DNA of 64,000 bases from Anaerolineae bacterium (GTDB taxonomy: Bacteria > Chloroflexota > Anaerolineae > Aggregatilineales > Phototrophicaceae): contig JAFLCG010000003.1 of NCBI GenBank assembly GCA_017303635.1, positions 1 to 64,000 of the forward strand, written 5' to 3'. Shown here piece by piece: positions 14,805 through 23,708 of this stretch. Both the position numbers and the translations under genes were made by a program. Numbering within the stretch: position 1 is the first letter of the stretch; every line of letters begins with the position of its first letter. A model generated the notes under the pieces. It saw only the letters and a list, made by a program, of their open reading frames with translations, had not been told where the DNA came from and did no database searches.

Positions 14805-16361
14805 CTATGATCGCCCTGCCGCCACATGCCGGGTCATCGAATGCATCAGGTCAGCCATCTGCGGGTAGGTCGCCACGTACTGATCGACGAAGAACTGATA
14901 CTGCTGGTGCCGTTCCAGATTAGGTTCAATCGTCCGCGTCTTGCGGACCATCACGCTCGTCGCCGCCTGTGGATCGGGATAGACACCCGCTCCCACGCAG
15001 GCCAAAGCCGCACAGCCCAGCAGTGCCGCCGAGTCGCCGGCCTCAGTCAGGGTGATCGGCACATTGCTCACATCAGCATGGATTTGCATCCAGAACGCGC
15101 TCTTGGTCGGCCCCCCGCTGGCGACCACCTCCTGTACCGCGTAGCCCTGCTGCCGGAACGACCGGAAGATATTCTCCGTCCCGTAGGCGATCCCCTCGAT
15201 CAATGCACGATAGACATGGGCTGCGGTATGCGCCAGCGTAAAGCCCCACATCATCCCCCGCGCTTCCGGGTCCACATACGGCGTGCGGTTGCCCTGCCAG
15301 AAATCCAGCACGATCAACCCATCCGACCCCGGTTTGAGCTTCATGGCATCTTCGGTCAGCAGCGTATAGGCATCCGTGCCTTTTTCTTCAGCGCGGCGCT
15401 TATACTCGCTGGCGAAGTTATCGCGGAACCAGCGCACTACCGAGCCAGTGCTGATCTGCCCGCCCTCGACCAGATGTACACCGGGGATGAGCGCATCAGT
15501 GTAAGTGCCAAAGACTCCTCGTCCATGGAACTTGATCGCAGACTGCCCCAGCACCAGATGGGATGACCCCAGAATGAAGGCCACCTTGCCCGGTGCCAGC
15601 ACATCCAGCCCCAACTGCGCAATCATGGCATCGGTGCCGCCCTGTGCCACTGGAATCCCGGCGGGTAGACCCAATTCGGCGGCGATGTCGGCGCGCAGTG
15701 GACCGACCACGTCACCCAGGTTGAGGATGCGCTGCGGGAATTTATCCACCGCGTCCCCCAGCCCAATCCCTTCGTAGAAATCCCGCGGGAAACCGCCCTC
15801 GTCCCGGTCGTAATACCAGCGCACGCTCACGGTCAGAATGCTGCCAACCCACTCGCCGGTCAGCTTCTGCACGAACCAATCATTGTACTCACCTACATAT
15901 TTGGCTTTGGCCCAGTGTTCCGGTTCATTCTCCTTGACCCACAGCGCCTTACACGGCATCCACTCGGCTGAAACATTGCCGAAGCCGTTGTATTTGAGCG
16001 CGTGGAACCCGCTGGCGGCGATCCGCCGAGCCTGCTCGCTGGCCCGCACATCCATCCAGATGATGGCCGGGCGCACGGGCTGGAACTGTTCATCCAGCAG
16101 CACGACCGTGCACGAGGTGAAGTCCCCGCACAGGCCGATGATCGAGTCTTTGGCTACACCTGATTTCTCAACGGCTGTGCGGATCGCACCCGTGATGGCT
16201 TGCCACCACTCATCCGGGCGCTGCTCGGCCCAACCGGGGTGGGGATGCCGCAGCGGGTACTGGACGGCATGAGAGGCGACCATCCGCCCGTCGGTCGAAA
16301 AAACGGCGGCGCGAGCGCTCTCCGTCCCACCATCAATACCCACGATATAGGAGTCGGTCAT
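14805..16361 (-). CDS. FGGY-family carbohydrate kinase, ribulokinase-like
   Basis: The 518-residue cytosolic sugar kinase has the N-terminal phosphate motif IVGIDGGTESARAAVF, the GLCGDFTSCTVV strand, the catalytic Asp in GGTDAMIAQLG, and the C-terminal FGGY signature region VVASGGPTKSAFWMQIHADV. The order and spacing are closest to ribulokinase/D-ribulokinase-type FGGY proteins rather than xylulokinase or glycerol kinase. The exact sugar cannot be fixed. GGAGAAG sits seven bases before the ATG. No sugar transporter or isomerase is adjacent, so it is likely a stand-alone gene. Confidence 0.88.
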   Translation of the reverse strand: MTDSYIVGIDGGTESARAAVFSTDGRMVASHAVQYPLRHPHPGWAEQRPDEWWQAITGAIRTAVEKSGVAKDSIIGLCGDFTSCTVVLLDEQFQPVRPAIIWMDVRASEQARRIAASGFHALKYNGFGNVSAEWMPCKALWVKENEPEHWAKAKYVGEYNDWFVQKLTGEWVGSILTVSVRWYYDRDEGGFPRDFYEGIGLGDAVDKFPQRILNLGDVVGPLRADIAAELGLPAGIPVAQGGTDAMIAQLGLDVLAPGKVAFILGSSHLVLGQSAIKFHGRGVFGTYTDALIPGVHLVEGGQISTGSVVRWFRDNFASEYKRRAEEKGTDAYTLLTEDAMKLKPGSDGLIVLDFWQGNRTPYVDPEARGMMWGFTLAHTAAHVYRALIEGIAYGTENIFRSFRQQGYAVQEVVASGGPTKSAFWMQIHADVSNVPITLTEAGDSAALLGCAALACVGAGVYPDPQAATSVMVRKTRTIEPNLERHQQYQFFVDQYVATYPQMADLMHSMTRHVAAGRS

Positions 16362-16532
16362 GAAAGCACTTCTCCACTCAAAAATGATCTCTTCAGCTTA
16401 TGGTTGGGCGACGCATCCACCAGCGGCGCTGCCCTTGCCCCGATGATAACCTATGCACCAGAATTGCCCAATCGAATCCGCTGCCGATACACGGTATAGT
16501 TGAACCGTTTACGCGACTTTGGAGGTCACCCC

Positions 16533-16997
16533 ATGCCGGACATCATCGAACAACTGGGCGCACCTGAACTACGGACCCGGCTGGAAGCCGCGGCGGCGCT
16601 CATGGCCCAGGGCAGCGCAGCGCTCGACCTGCTCATCCCGGCGCTGGATCATACCGTCGAAGAAGTTCGCTGGCGGGCTGCGACGGTGCTCGGTTGGATT
16701 GGGGATGCCCGGGCGATTGAGCCGCTCTACCGGCGCGGCAAACATGAGGACTATGCCGTTAAGTACAACGTGGCCTGGGCCTTAGGCCAGATCGGGGATG
16801 CCGCCGCCATCCCGCATCTGATGGAGATCGTCCACGCGGGCGAGGCCGAGTCGCCGGACGTGCGCTACAACGCCGCCATGGCGCTGGCCCGCCTGGGCCA
16901 GACCACCCAACTTCAGGAATCGCTGGTGGGTACAGCCGAGCCGGTCTACCGGGTCGCCCACGCGGCGCTGGTCTCCTTCGCCCGCATCGATGGGTAG
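16533..16997 (+). CDS. HEAT-repeat (PBS lyase-like) protein
   Basis: The 154-residue all-helical scaffold consists of about four HEAT units. Clear copies are VEEVRWRAATVLGWIGDARA, DYAVKYNVAWALGQIGDAAA and SPDVRYNAAMALARLGQTTQ. It has no catalytic residues. Such short HEAT proteins mediate protein contacts. The ATG at 16533 has GGAGG seven bases upstream. An in-frame ATG at 16500 would add 11 residues without a ribosome site. It converges with the metallo-beta-lactamase-fold gene eight bases away. Confidence 0.88.
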   Translation: MPDIIEQLGAPELRTRLEAAAALMAQGSAALDLLIPALDHTVEEVRWRAATVLGWIGDARAIEPLYRRGKHEDYAVKYNVAWALGQIGDAAAIPHLMEIVHAGEAESPDVRYNAAMALARLGQTTQLQESLVGTAEPVYRVAHAALVSFARIDG

Positions 16998-17005
16998 GGT
17001 TTGGC

Positions 17006-17854
17006 CTATTTCACGTAATAGTAGAGCTCACCGGGCTGCACCCACTTGAGCGGCTGACGCGGTGCCCCTGTGCTGAAGGCGTCCAGAATCGCGCTCTGCG
17101 GAATCACGTTGGTTGGATACAGGTCGTTGTGACCGGGGATAACCACCGACCAGCCGCATTCCTTCGCCAGCCAGGCCGCCTCGACCGGCATCAGATTGCC
17201 CACCGCGCCCAGGAGTTCTTCCCGGCACCAGTCGCGCCCGTTGACCGGGATGATGGCGACATCGGCGGTCGGCAGGCTCTTGAGCGTATCGACATAGCCG
17301 GGATGGATGATGGTATCCCCGGCATGATAGACCGTAACCCCGTTCCACTCGATCAGATAACCGAACCAGCGATAGCCTTTGGCGTCATCGTACTCTTTGG
17401 CGTAATGCGCCGAGGGGATGGCAGTCAGGCGGGCGCTGGTGCCGGGAATGGTCATCGGCTGCCCCGCGACCGGGACATGCTGGCGAGCCGCTGCCACCTG
17501 GCACTCGCCGCTGAGGATCTCGGTACACCAGCCGGGGCTGATGAAATGAGCATCCGGCGAGGCGACCGCCACCCCGGCCACCGTCAGCGGATCGAGATGG
17601 TCCATGTGTTCGTGGGTGACCAGGCAGGCCGTCACGTTCGAGAGCTGCCCCGGTTCCACCGGCGGGGAATACGCCCGCGCCCACGAGTCACCAAAGCGCT
17701 CGCGGATGACATCGGTCAGGCAGGCATCGATGATGAGAACCCCATCCGGGCCTTTGATGGCAAACCCCATCTGCCCCAGCCCGTAGATCGCCAGGCTGTG
17801 CGGCAGAACGGTCAAATTATTCATATGCTGGACGAAATCTTTTCCGGTAGGCAT
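17006..17854 (-). CDS. MBL-fold hydrolase, UlaG-like lactonase
   Basis: The 282-residue cytosolic metallo-beta-lactamase-fold enzyme has the metal motif THEHMDHLDP near 80-89 and further ligands in PSAHYAKEYD, YHAGDTIIH and the C-terminal PGHNDLY. Overall order and length match the L-ascorbate-6-phosphate lactonase (UlaG) branch, which hydrolyses sugar-acid lactones. No ascorbate PTS genes are nearby, so the substrate may differ. AAAGGG seven bases before the ATG supports the start at 17854. Confidence 0.87.
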   Translation of the reverse strand: MPTGKDFVQHMNNLTVLPHSLAIYGLGQMGFAIKGPDGVLIIDACLTDVIRERFGDSWARAYSPPVEPGQLSNVTACLVTHEHMDHLDPLTVAGVAVASPDAHFISPGWCTEILSGECQVAAARQHVPVAGQPMTIPGTSARLTAIPSAHYAKEYDDAKGYRWFGYLIEWNGVTVYHAGDTIIHPGYVDTLKSLPTADVAIIPVNGRDWCREELLGAVGNLMPVEAAWLAKECGWSVVIPGHNDLYPTNVIPQSAILDAFSTGAPRQPLKWVQPGELYYYVK

Positions 17855-18040
17855 AAAGGGACCCTTTCCGCTTATTGACCGCAGAATAACGATACAGCGA
17901 GCAAGAAACGTAGGGGAGGACTAAGGGCGTCTGCGCCCGCATGTCCTCCCGCCGCAAGCACACATTCAAATCAGATGCAAAGCAGCGCCAACCCGGCAGA
18001 TTTTCAACGCAAACAGGCAAACATGCAAAGTCGATTTCTC
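17855..18040. repeat. Intergenic nested hairpin
   Basis: At 17914-17950 an outer GGGAGGAC/GTCCTCCC stem encloses a GGGCG/CGCCC stem. It resembles the GGGCGCAC-type hairpins of the MITE-like family in style but lacks their ends. The rest of the spacer shows nothing I recognise. Confidence 0.5.
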
Positions 18041-18871
18041 TTACAGCCCGCCGCGCTTCATAAAATCGATACCGGCCCGCTCAATCACGCCCGGCAGCAG
18101 CAACCGCAGCACCGCGATCAAGCGACCAGGCACGCCGCCCACCGAACTAAAGACGCGCCGCCGTCGGGCGACCGTCGCCGTGATGATCTGCCGGGCGGCA
18201 GCGTCCGGTGTGATCTGTGCACCGCGCGGGATAAGACCGGCAATACTGCCGGATTGCTGACCCTGGGCATCGTGCATCCGGCTGGCAATCCCGGTCTCCA
18301 CAAAGCCGAGGTTGTAGAGCGTGACGCTGACGCCCGAGTCGATCAACTCGGCTCGCAGCGCCTCAAAATACGAGTCCATGGCGGCTTTGCTGGCGGCATA
18401 TCCACTGTTGCCCGGCGCGATGATCTGGCTGGCCATGCTGGAAATGCAGGTGATGCGTCCCTGGCTCGTCTTGAGGTGAGGCAGCGCCGCCGCCGTCAGC
18501 TCGACCGCGCCGAGGAAGTTGACGCGCATGATCTGCTCGATCAGTGCGCCGTCCGCCAGCGAATCCACCCGCGCCCACATGGTGATACCCGCATTGTTGA
18601 TGAGCGTATCCAACCGTCCGAAGTGCGCGACCGTCTGGGCGACCGCCGCCTGACAGTCGGCGCGGGCAGCGACATCACAGGCGAGGGGCAGCGCCCGCCC
18701 ACCCAGCGCCTCGCACTTCGCGGCGACAGTCTGCAAAGACTCCAGTCGGCGGGCGGCCAGCGCCACCCACCCACCTTTCGCCGCCAGTTCATAAGCCAGG
18801 GCTTCACCAATGCCGCTGGAGGCACCGCTGATGAGGGTCACGCCGCAGGGGTGTTCAGGATGTGTAGTCAT
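18041..18871 (-). CDS. Short-chain dehydrogenase/reductase
   Basis: The 276-residue SDR has a Rossmann start GASSGIGEALAYELA, the NNAG motif in TLINNAGITMW, catalytic Ser in CISSMASQ and Tyr/Lys in GYAASKAAMDSY. The C-terminal extension (VARRRRVFSSVGGVPGRLIAVLRLLLPGVIERAG) is like membrane-associated SDRs of the YdfG/dhrs7 type acting on lipid or hydrophobic ketones. I use ATG 18871 (MTTHPEHP). An upstream ATG at 18895 overlaps presumed promoter sequence. Substrate unknown. Confidence 0.88.
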   Translation of the reverse strand: MTTHPEHPCGVTLISGASSGIGEALAYELAAKGGWVALAARRLESLQTVAAKCEALGGRALPLACDVAARADCQAAVAQTVAHFGRLDTLINNAGITMWARVDSLADGALIEQIMRVNFLGAVELTAAALPHLKTSQGRITCISSMASQIIAPGNSGYAASKAAMDSYFEALRAELIDSGVSVTLYNLGFVETGIASRMHDAQGQQSGSIAGLIPRGAQITPDAAARQIITATVARRRRVFSSVGGVPGRLIAVLRLLLPGVIERAGIDFMKRGGL

Positions 18872-18981
18872 GCCGCCATTATAGCGCGGCAGCACTCATT
18901 CTGGCGGCATAGGCATACCTATCTATCGATCCGGATAGGCGAGGTACAATCGGTATCATCGACATGGTTGGAGGTGCCATC

Positions 18982-19770
18982 ATGCGCCGACGCAACACCA
19001 TCGCTTTACTCATTCTATTGGCGGTCATCATGCTCGCAGTCAGCTTGTTGCTGGCGCTTAGACAACCATCATCCCCAGCAGTCAGTCCCGCGATGGTCAC
19101 ACCGGGTGCGACTGGCACTGATGCAAATTACATCGCTACAGTAGCCTTCGAGGATACGGCTGTTGCCATCTTTACCCTTAATCCAACGCTGGCACTATCC
19201 TCCACCCCGTATTTTGCCGAGATCATCTACAATGATGTATTACGAAATATCATGACTGAGGTGCCGTACCCTAGACGACCGTGTTACCTCGATCCCACCA
19301 TTGCCCCAACCTATCTTAGTCAAGCTATCCCACCGGAGATTTGTGGGACAATGCTGGCGACCCTCAGCACTGGCTATGAGGAGTACAGCCGCCTTGTAGG
19401 GCAACTGATCTCTGCTCGGATTAAGGGAACAATCTCATTGACGACAGTAGGCTACTACATGATGAATACGGACGAGCCATTTGTACCCGTTTACAGCAAG
19501 GTTTACGTCGATATCGAACTAATTTCGCTTCAAGATCACGCCACCGTCAACGATCAGTTAACCCGAATGGTTTCATTTCTGGTAGAAAACTGGGACAGTA
19601 TTGAATTCGCAGCGCGAAACAGTGAAATTTATCTCCAGTTCGTGGCTCCAGATGGCAGTTCAAATACATCATTTACATTCGATCAACTGCTGGATGCATA
19701 TGTTCGTGGCTTAACTGGCGATAACCTGCTGAAAGCCTTAGGAGGCATCCAAACTACTCCAACAGCATGA
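18982..19770 (+). CDS. Hypothetical membrane-anchored protein
   Basis: The 262-residue protein has a basic N-terminus and one hydrophobic anchor (TIALLILLAVIMLAVSLLLAL), then an exported domain rich in Thr, Ser and Tyr with two Cys (RPCYLD and PEICGTM) that could pair. No family was recognised. GGAGG lies seven bases before the ATG at 18982. Codon use is more AT-rich than in neighbouring enzymes, suggesting a fast-evolving or acquired gene. It stands alone between an SDR and gabT. Confidence 0.75.
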   Translation: MRRRNTIALLILLAVIMLAVSLLLALRQPSSPAVSPAMVTPGATGTDANYIATVAFEDTAVAIFTLNPTLALSSTPYFAEIIYNDVLRNIMTEVPYPRRPCYLDPTIAPTYLSQAIPPEICGTMLATLSTGYEEYSRLVGQLISARIKGTISLTTVGYYMMNTDEPFVPVYSKVYVDIELISLQDHATVNDQLTRMVSFLVENWDSIEFAARNSEIYLQFVAPDGSSNTSFTFDQLLDAYVRGLTGDNLLKALGGIQTTPTA

Positions 19771-19783
19771 TGGGAATAGGATG

Positions 19784-19811
19784 AAAAAGGGCGCACGGAA
19801 GTGCGCCCTTA
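19784..19811 (-). terminator. Intrinsic terminator of gabT
   Basis: AAGGGCGCAC and GTGCGCCCTT form a perfect 10-bp stem with a GGAA loop (plus-strand reading). On the minus strand the stem is followed by a run of five T, the classical form. A second stem, GGACGCGC/GCGCGTCC at 19818-19837, lies next to it. Confidence 0.8.
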
Positions 19812-19850
19812 CAAGGCGGACGCGCAACGGCGCGTCCTAACCCGATCTTC

Positions 19851-19884
19851 ACTGTGACTGTGAACTGTCCACTGTGAACTCTGT
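19851..19884. repeat. Tandem heptanucleotide repeat
   Basis: ACTGTGA, CTGTGA (one base short), ACTGTCC, ACTGTGA, ACTCTGT. It has the same period as the sites near nadE and lies just past the gabT stop. Confidence 0.65.
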
Positions 19885-19886
19885 CT

Positions 19887-21242
19887 CTACGCCAGCGCCG
19901 CCTGTCGCTTGCTCTCGACCACGCGCAGCCCTTCAGCGATGACCGCCATACCCTCATCCACCTGCTCATCGGTGATGTTCAGCGGGGGCAGGAAGCGGAT
20001 GCAGTTGGAGTACAACCCGGCACGGATGGCGATCAGGCCGCGCTTGAAGGCTTCCTGAGTCAGCATCAGCGTTTCATCCGGCGCAGGTACTTTGGTGGTA
20101 CGGTCTTTGACCAGTTCCATCAGTTGCATCGGCCCCAGCCCGCGCACATCGCCCACCAGCGGCACTTCCGCGTGCAGGTCGAGCAGGTGCTGGTTGAGCC
20201 GCTGACCCATCGCATTCGCCCGTGCCAGGAATGCCGGCTGGCGGATCATCTCGATAGCTTCGATGGCGGCCACGCAGGCGACCGGATTGCCGCTGTAGGT
20301 GCCGCCCAACCCGCCCGGATGCGGCGCGTCCATGATGTCGGCGCGTCCGGTCACAGCCGCCAGCGGCATCCCCGCCGCAATCGACTTGGCGGTGACGATC
20401 ACATCCGGCACGATGCCGTAATGCTCAACCGCGAACATTTTCCCGGTACGCCCCATCCCGCACTGGACTTCATCGGCGATGTAGACGATGCCGTGCTGCG
20501 TACACAGGTCGCGCACCCGCTGGAGGAAGCGCGGCGGGGTAGGGATGAAGCCGCCTTCGCCCAGCACCGTCTCCAGCACAATCGCCGCCACCGCGCTCGG
20601 ATCGACCTGCGCGATGAAGGCGTTCTCCAGGCGAGAGATGCAATCATCGATGAATTCATCTTCGGTCAGGCCAGCCGGACGGCGGTAGACATTGGGATAG
20701 GGCAGGCGGTAAATCTCCGGCGCGTAGGGGCCAAAGCCCTTCTTGAACAGACCGTACTTGCTGGTCATCGCCAGCGTCAGATTGGTACGCCCGTGATACG
20801 CCCCTTCAAACACGATCACCGCCGGGCGGTTGGTGTAGCTGCGGGCGATCTTGATAGCGGTTTCGTTGGCTTCCGCGCCGCTGTTGAGCAGGATCGTCTT
20901 CTTGGGGAAGTCCCCCGGCACGATCTCATTCATCATCTCGCTGACGCGCACATACGGTTCATACGTGCCGACGATGGCGCACAGGTGCAGCAAATCCGCC
21001 GCTTGCGCCTGCACGGCATTGACGACGCTCGGCGGGCAGTGACCGACCGCCAGCGTGCCGATCCCCCCGGCGAAGTCGAGGAAGGTGTTGCCGTCAGCAT
21101 CAGTGATGGCAGCCCCCTGCGCCTTGACGATGGCGACCGGGGTCAGCTTGGCGGCACCGCGTGGGGTGGCGGCCTCGCGCCGTGCGACCAGCGCCTTCGA
21201 CTGCGGGCCAGGAATCTCCGTGACAAGGTTAATGGTTGGCAT
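19887..21242 (-). CDS. gabT: 4-aminobutyrate aminotransferase, class III
   Basis: The 451-residue cytosolic PLP enzyme carries out 4-aminobutyrate + 2-oxoglutarate to succinate semialdehyde + glutamate. Landmarks are SGAEANETAIKIAR (cofactor phosphate region), YHGRTNLT, D257 in YIADEVQCGMGRTGK, the Schiff-base lysine K286 in VTAKSIAAGMPL, and GGTYSGNPVACVAA. Length and motifs fit GabT closely. Related omega-aminotransferases (beta-alanine, ornithine-type) are possible. gabD, the next enzyme of the GABA shunt, lies 900 bp away on the opposite strand, which supports the assignment. There is no strong ribosome site before the ATG. Confidence 0.9.
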   Translation of the reverse strand: MPTINLVTEIPGPQSKALVARREAATPRGAAKLTPVAIVKAQGAAITDADGNTFLDFAGGIGTLAVGHCPPSVVNAVQAQAADLLHLCAIVGTYEPYVRVSEMMNEIVPGDFPKKTILLNSGAEANETAIKIARSYTNRPAVIVFEGAYHGRTNLTLAMTSKYGLFKKGFGPYAPEIYRLPYPNVYRRPAGLTEDEFIDDCISRLENAFIAQVDPSAVAAIVLETVLGEGGFIPTPPRFLQRVRDLCTQHGIVYIADEVQCGMGRTGKMFAVEHYGIVPDVIVTAKSIAAGMPLAAVTGRADIMDAPHPGGLGGTYSGNPVACVAAIEAIEMIRQPAFLARANAMGQRLNQHLLDLHAEVPLVGDVRGLGPMQLMELVKDRTTKVPAPDETLMLTQEAFKRGLIAIRAGLYSNCIRFLPPLNITDEQVDEGMAVIAEGLRVVESKRQAALA

Positions 21243-21393
21243 AAGCGTTTATCCGTAAGATGAAAGTAGGTGAGGGTATTCTACACTGCCGTCCGCTTCT
21301 CCTGCTACCGCATCAGTCTGCGACCAGCAGAGGCCGCGTCATGAATTTATTGTGAACTGTATACAAATAATGACCATTAAGACATGTACTCAT

Positions 21394-21421
21394 TTGACAA
21401 TCGCAAAAACAGGACTACGCT
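21394..21421 (+). promoter_or_regulatory. Possible promoter for the 45-residue membrane protein
   Basis: TTGACA at 21394-21399 and TACGCT at 21416-21421 with a 16-base spacer, about 40 bases before the small gene. The -10 match is only moderate. Confidence 0.4.
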
Positions 21422-21459
21422 GAAATCAGAGGACACAACCCGATCAGGAGATGAACACC

Positions 21460-21597
21460 ATGTTCTGGCTTGGAGGCGTTTGGGACTACCGGATGAAGTA
21501 CAAGACGATTGCCTTCTTTGGCTTCGTCCTGATTTTCCTGCTGGCTTATGCCGGCGCAGTGGCAGCCGGCACCATTCACTGGCGCTTGTTCCTGTAA
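21460..21597 (+). CDS. Small single-span membrane protein, 45 residues
   Basis: The ATG at 21460 has AGGAG eight bases upstream and a plausible promoter 40 bases before it. The peptide starts MFWLGGVWDYRMKYKTIAFF and carries one hydrophobic span (FFGFVLIFLLAYAGAVAAG), ending HWRLFL. A WDYR-basic segment before the span suggests N-terminus in the cytosol. It is unlike any family I know. It sits between divergent gabT and gabD and just before the palindrome-bearing repeat. Real but unassigned. Confidence 0.6.
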   Translation: MFWLGGVWDYRMKYKTIAFFGFVLIFLLAYAGAVAAGTIHWRLFL

Positions 21598-21693
21598 CGA
21601 ATGGCAGCAAACGATATTTCTGTTTCTTGAGCAAATGGATGCTGTTTTGTCAGCATGCGGTGTGGATGCCGCCTGAAAAGTCTTAATCTGAAA

Positions 21694-21943
21694 ACGGAAC
21701 AAAACCGGAACATATGTTCCGGTTTTGTTTTTCAACCGGAGTATTATGTTTAGGACTTAAGCATTTCAGCGCCTCTTGCCAGGGTAGGTTCTTCTGTAAG
21801 GTTGTTTTTGGGTGGTCGCAACCTCCGGCTCCCCCTCCCCAACACCCCAGCGCGTGCCTGGTCGTACATGCTCGAGAAGCCAGGGGTGCGGAAGGAGAGG
21901 GGGGTGAGGCCGCTGGAACCCCACAATGACACTTGGCGAGATA
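21694..21943. repeat. Dispersed intergenic repeat, copy 1
   Basis: About 250 bp comprising the palindrome, then CTCCGG plus C-rich arm (21823-21848), a partly complementary G-rich arm (21881-21908, ending GGTGAGGC), and a terminal block CCCCACAATGACACTTGG continuing to 21943. The same modules in the same order and spacing form 59367-59601. The terminal 25 bases match at 23 positions. Confidence 0.7.
21698..21729. repeat. 32-bp perfect palindrome
   Basis: Perfect over 32 bases, with core CCGGAACATATGTTCCGG flanked by AACAAAA and TTTTGTT. The motif shares 20 or more bases with 3784-3805 and 59367-59394. As RNA it would form a hairpin with almost no loop followed by T-rich sequence. As DNA it looks like an operator. 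It marks the left end of the longer dispersed repeat. Confidence 0.8.
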
Positions 21944-22127
21944 GTGATCCGCATCCACTGACCACCCACCTGGCGCAAGCGGCGGCCTGATTGGACCAGA
22001 GGTGCTGTCCAATCTGTCCAAAATAGCTTTCACTAGGGAATCGCTTTGCTTGGCACCCCATTGCCCCCTACCGTCCCATTCGCTAGACTCTGCTCATGTT
22101 CAGATAACCACCACAGGGCGGCCTACC

Positions 22128-23612
22128 ATGCTCTCAGCACAAGAACTCAACCAATTGACTCAGCAGACCTTCGCCGGGGCGACCTACGGCGTCTTCATCA
22201 ACAACCAGTGGCAGGGTGCCGACCGCACCTTCCCGGTCGAGAATCCGGCTACCGGTGAAGTCCTCGTCACCATACCGGATGCCGGTGCGCCGGAGGCTGC
22301 TGCGGCCATTGATGCCGCCTATGCCGCCTTGCCTGCCTGGTCCGCCCTGCCCGCCATCCAACGCGCTGACCTGATGCGGAAAGCCGCCGCCCTCATGCTG
22401 GAACAGCGCGAACGGCTGGCGACCATCATGACCCTGGAACAGGGCAAACCCATCAGCGAATCCCGTGGCGAAATCGCCTATGCGGCCAGTTTCCTTTCCT
22501 GGTTTGCGGGCGAGGCCGAACGTGTCTACGGCCAGATCGTCCCGGCCAGCAGCGCGAACAAGCGCATTCTGGTGATGCGCCAACCGGTGGGGGTCTGCGT
22601 CCTCATCACCCCCTGGAACTTCCCGGCGGCCATGCTCACGCGTAAGCTGGGCCCGGCATTGGCCGCGGGCTGCACCGCCATCTGCAAACCGGCGGAACAG
22701 ACTCCGCTCTCCGCGCTGGAACTGGGGCGCATCTTCATCGAAGCCGGTTTCCCGCCCGGTGTGGTCAACATCGTCCCGACCAGCGACCCCGTCCCTTTCT
22801 CCGAAACCATCTTCGCGGATGAGCGCGTCCGCAAAATCTCGTTCACAGGTTCGACCGAAGTCGGACGCATCCTGATCGCGAATTCAGCGCGGACGGTCAA
22901 ACGCATGTCCATGGAGTTGGGCGGCAATGCACCCTTCATCATCTTCGACGATGCGGACCTGATCCCGGCGGTGAAAGGGGCCGTGGCTTCCAAGTTCCGT
23001 AATGCGGGGCAGACCTGCATCTGTGCCAACCGGATCTTCGTCCAGCGCGGCATTTATGACCGCTTCGCCGAAGCCTTTACCCGCGAAGTGGCAGCCATGC
23101 CGGTCGGCAACGGCCTGCAACCGGATAGCCTGATTGGTCCGCTCATCGACCAACCGGCGCGCCAGAAGATCGAGCGCCATGTGGCGGATGCCACGGCGCA
23201 TGGCGCGCAAATTCTGACGGGTGGCGCACCGCTGCCCGCCGACCATAACCCAACCGGCACCTTCTGGAAGCCAACCGTGCTGGCGAATGCGTCCTCGCAG
23301 ATGTTGGTCGCCCAGGAAGAAACCTTCGGCCCGGTCGCCCCACTCATTCCCTTCAGCGAGGAGGATGAAGTGCTGGCGCAGGCCAACGGCACCCCCTTTG
23401 GCCTGGCGGCCTACTTCTACACGCGGGATGTCAGCCGGGTGCTGCGCATCGCCGAACGTCTGGAGTTTGGCATCATCGGCGCGAACGATGCCTTACCCAG
23501 CACGGCGCAAGCGCCCTTCGGCGGGGTCAAGCAGAGTGGGCTGGGGCGTGAAGGCGGCTCCGTTGGCATCGACGAGTATCTGGAAGTCAAATACGTGTCG
23601 CTGGGACTGTAA
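22128..23612 (+). CDS. gabD: Succinate-semialdehyde dehydrogenase
   Basis: The 494-residue NAD(P)-dependent aldehyde dehydrogenase shows E263 in MELGGNAPFII, catalytic C297 in NAGQTCICANR (second Cys two residues on, as in NADP-type GabD), the cofactor loop FTGSTEVGR, and TPWNFPAAMLTRK. C-terminal PFGGVKQSGLGREGG is typical. It oxidises succinate semialdehyde to succinate after GabT. The ATG at 22128 is where family homology begins. A frame extended to 22002 is rejected as intergenic. It is divergent from gabT, with a small membrane gene and a repeat between. Confidence 0.92.
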   Translation: MLSAQELNQLTQQTFAGATYGVFINNQWQGADRTFPVENPATGEVLVTIPDAGAPEAAAAIDAAYAALPAWSALPAIQRADLMRKAAALMLEQRERLATIMTLEQGKPISESRGEIAYAASFLSWFAGEAERVYGQIVPASSANKRILVMRQPVGVCVLITPWNFPAAMLTRKLGPALAAGCTAICKPAEQTPLSALELGRIFIEAGFPPGVVNIVPTSDPVPFSETIFADERVRKISFTGSTEVGRILIANSARTVKRMSMELGGNAPFIIFDDADLIPAVKGAVASKFRNAGQTCICANRIFVQRGIYDRFAEAFTREVAAMPVGNGLQPDSLIGPLIDQPARQKIERHVADATAHGAQILTGGAPLPADHNPTGTFWKPTVLANASSQMLVAQEETFGPVAPLIPFSEEDEVLAQANGTPFGLAAYFYTRDVSRVLRIAERLEFGIIGANDALPSTAQAPFGGVKQSGLGREGGSVGIDEYLEVKYVSLGL

Positions 23613-23628
23613 CCTAAAAGCCGCGACC

Positions 23629-23660
23629 GCCCCGGGACACGCTTCTCGTCGCCCCGGGGC
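23629..23660 (+). terminator. Hairpin after gabD
   Basis: GCCCCGGG and CCCGGGGC form an 8-bp GC-only stem with a 16-base loop beginning 17 bases after the gabD stop. No T-run. Confidence 0.6.
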
Positions 23661-23671
23661 AATCTAACCTC

Positions 23672-23702
23672 TTGACTCTCCCCTTTGGGCAGGGCTTAAG
23701 CT
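23672..23702 (+). promoter_or_regulatory. MerR-type promoter with 19-bp spacer
   Basis: TTGACT at 23672-23677 and TAAGCT at 23697-23702 are 19 bases apart, the overlong spacing typical of MerR-activated promoters. The spacer has a CTCCCCTTTGGGCAGGG dyad, the usual operator place. The next gene's ATG begins six bases after the -10, so the transcript is probably leaderless. Confidence 0.8.
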
Positions 23703-23708
23703 CCTGAC

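Larger units (their letters stand above)
21598..22127. other. 530-bp intergenic region before gabD
   Basis: It is filled mainly by the dispersed repeat at 21694-21943. The remaining 180 bp before gabD hold no recognised motif. Short frames in both strands here follow the repeat and lack ribosome sites. Confidence 0.6.

Noticed and set aside
21698-21729. LexA-controlled SOS promoter
   Set aside because: No damage-response gene lies downstream. The palindrome belongs to a dispersed repeat.
21683-22061. Several overlapping frames between the small membrane gene and gabD
   Set aside because: All arise from the dispersed repeat's C- and G-rich arms.
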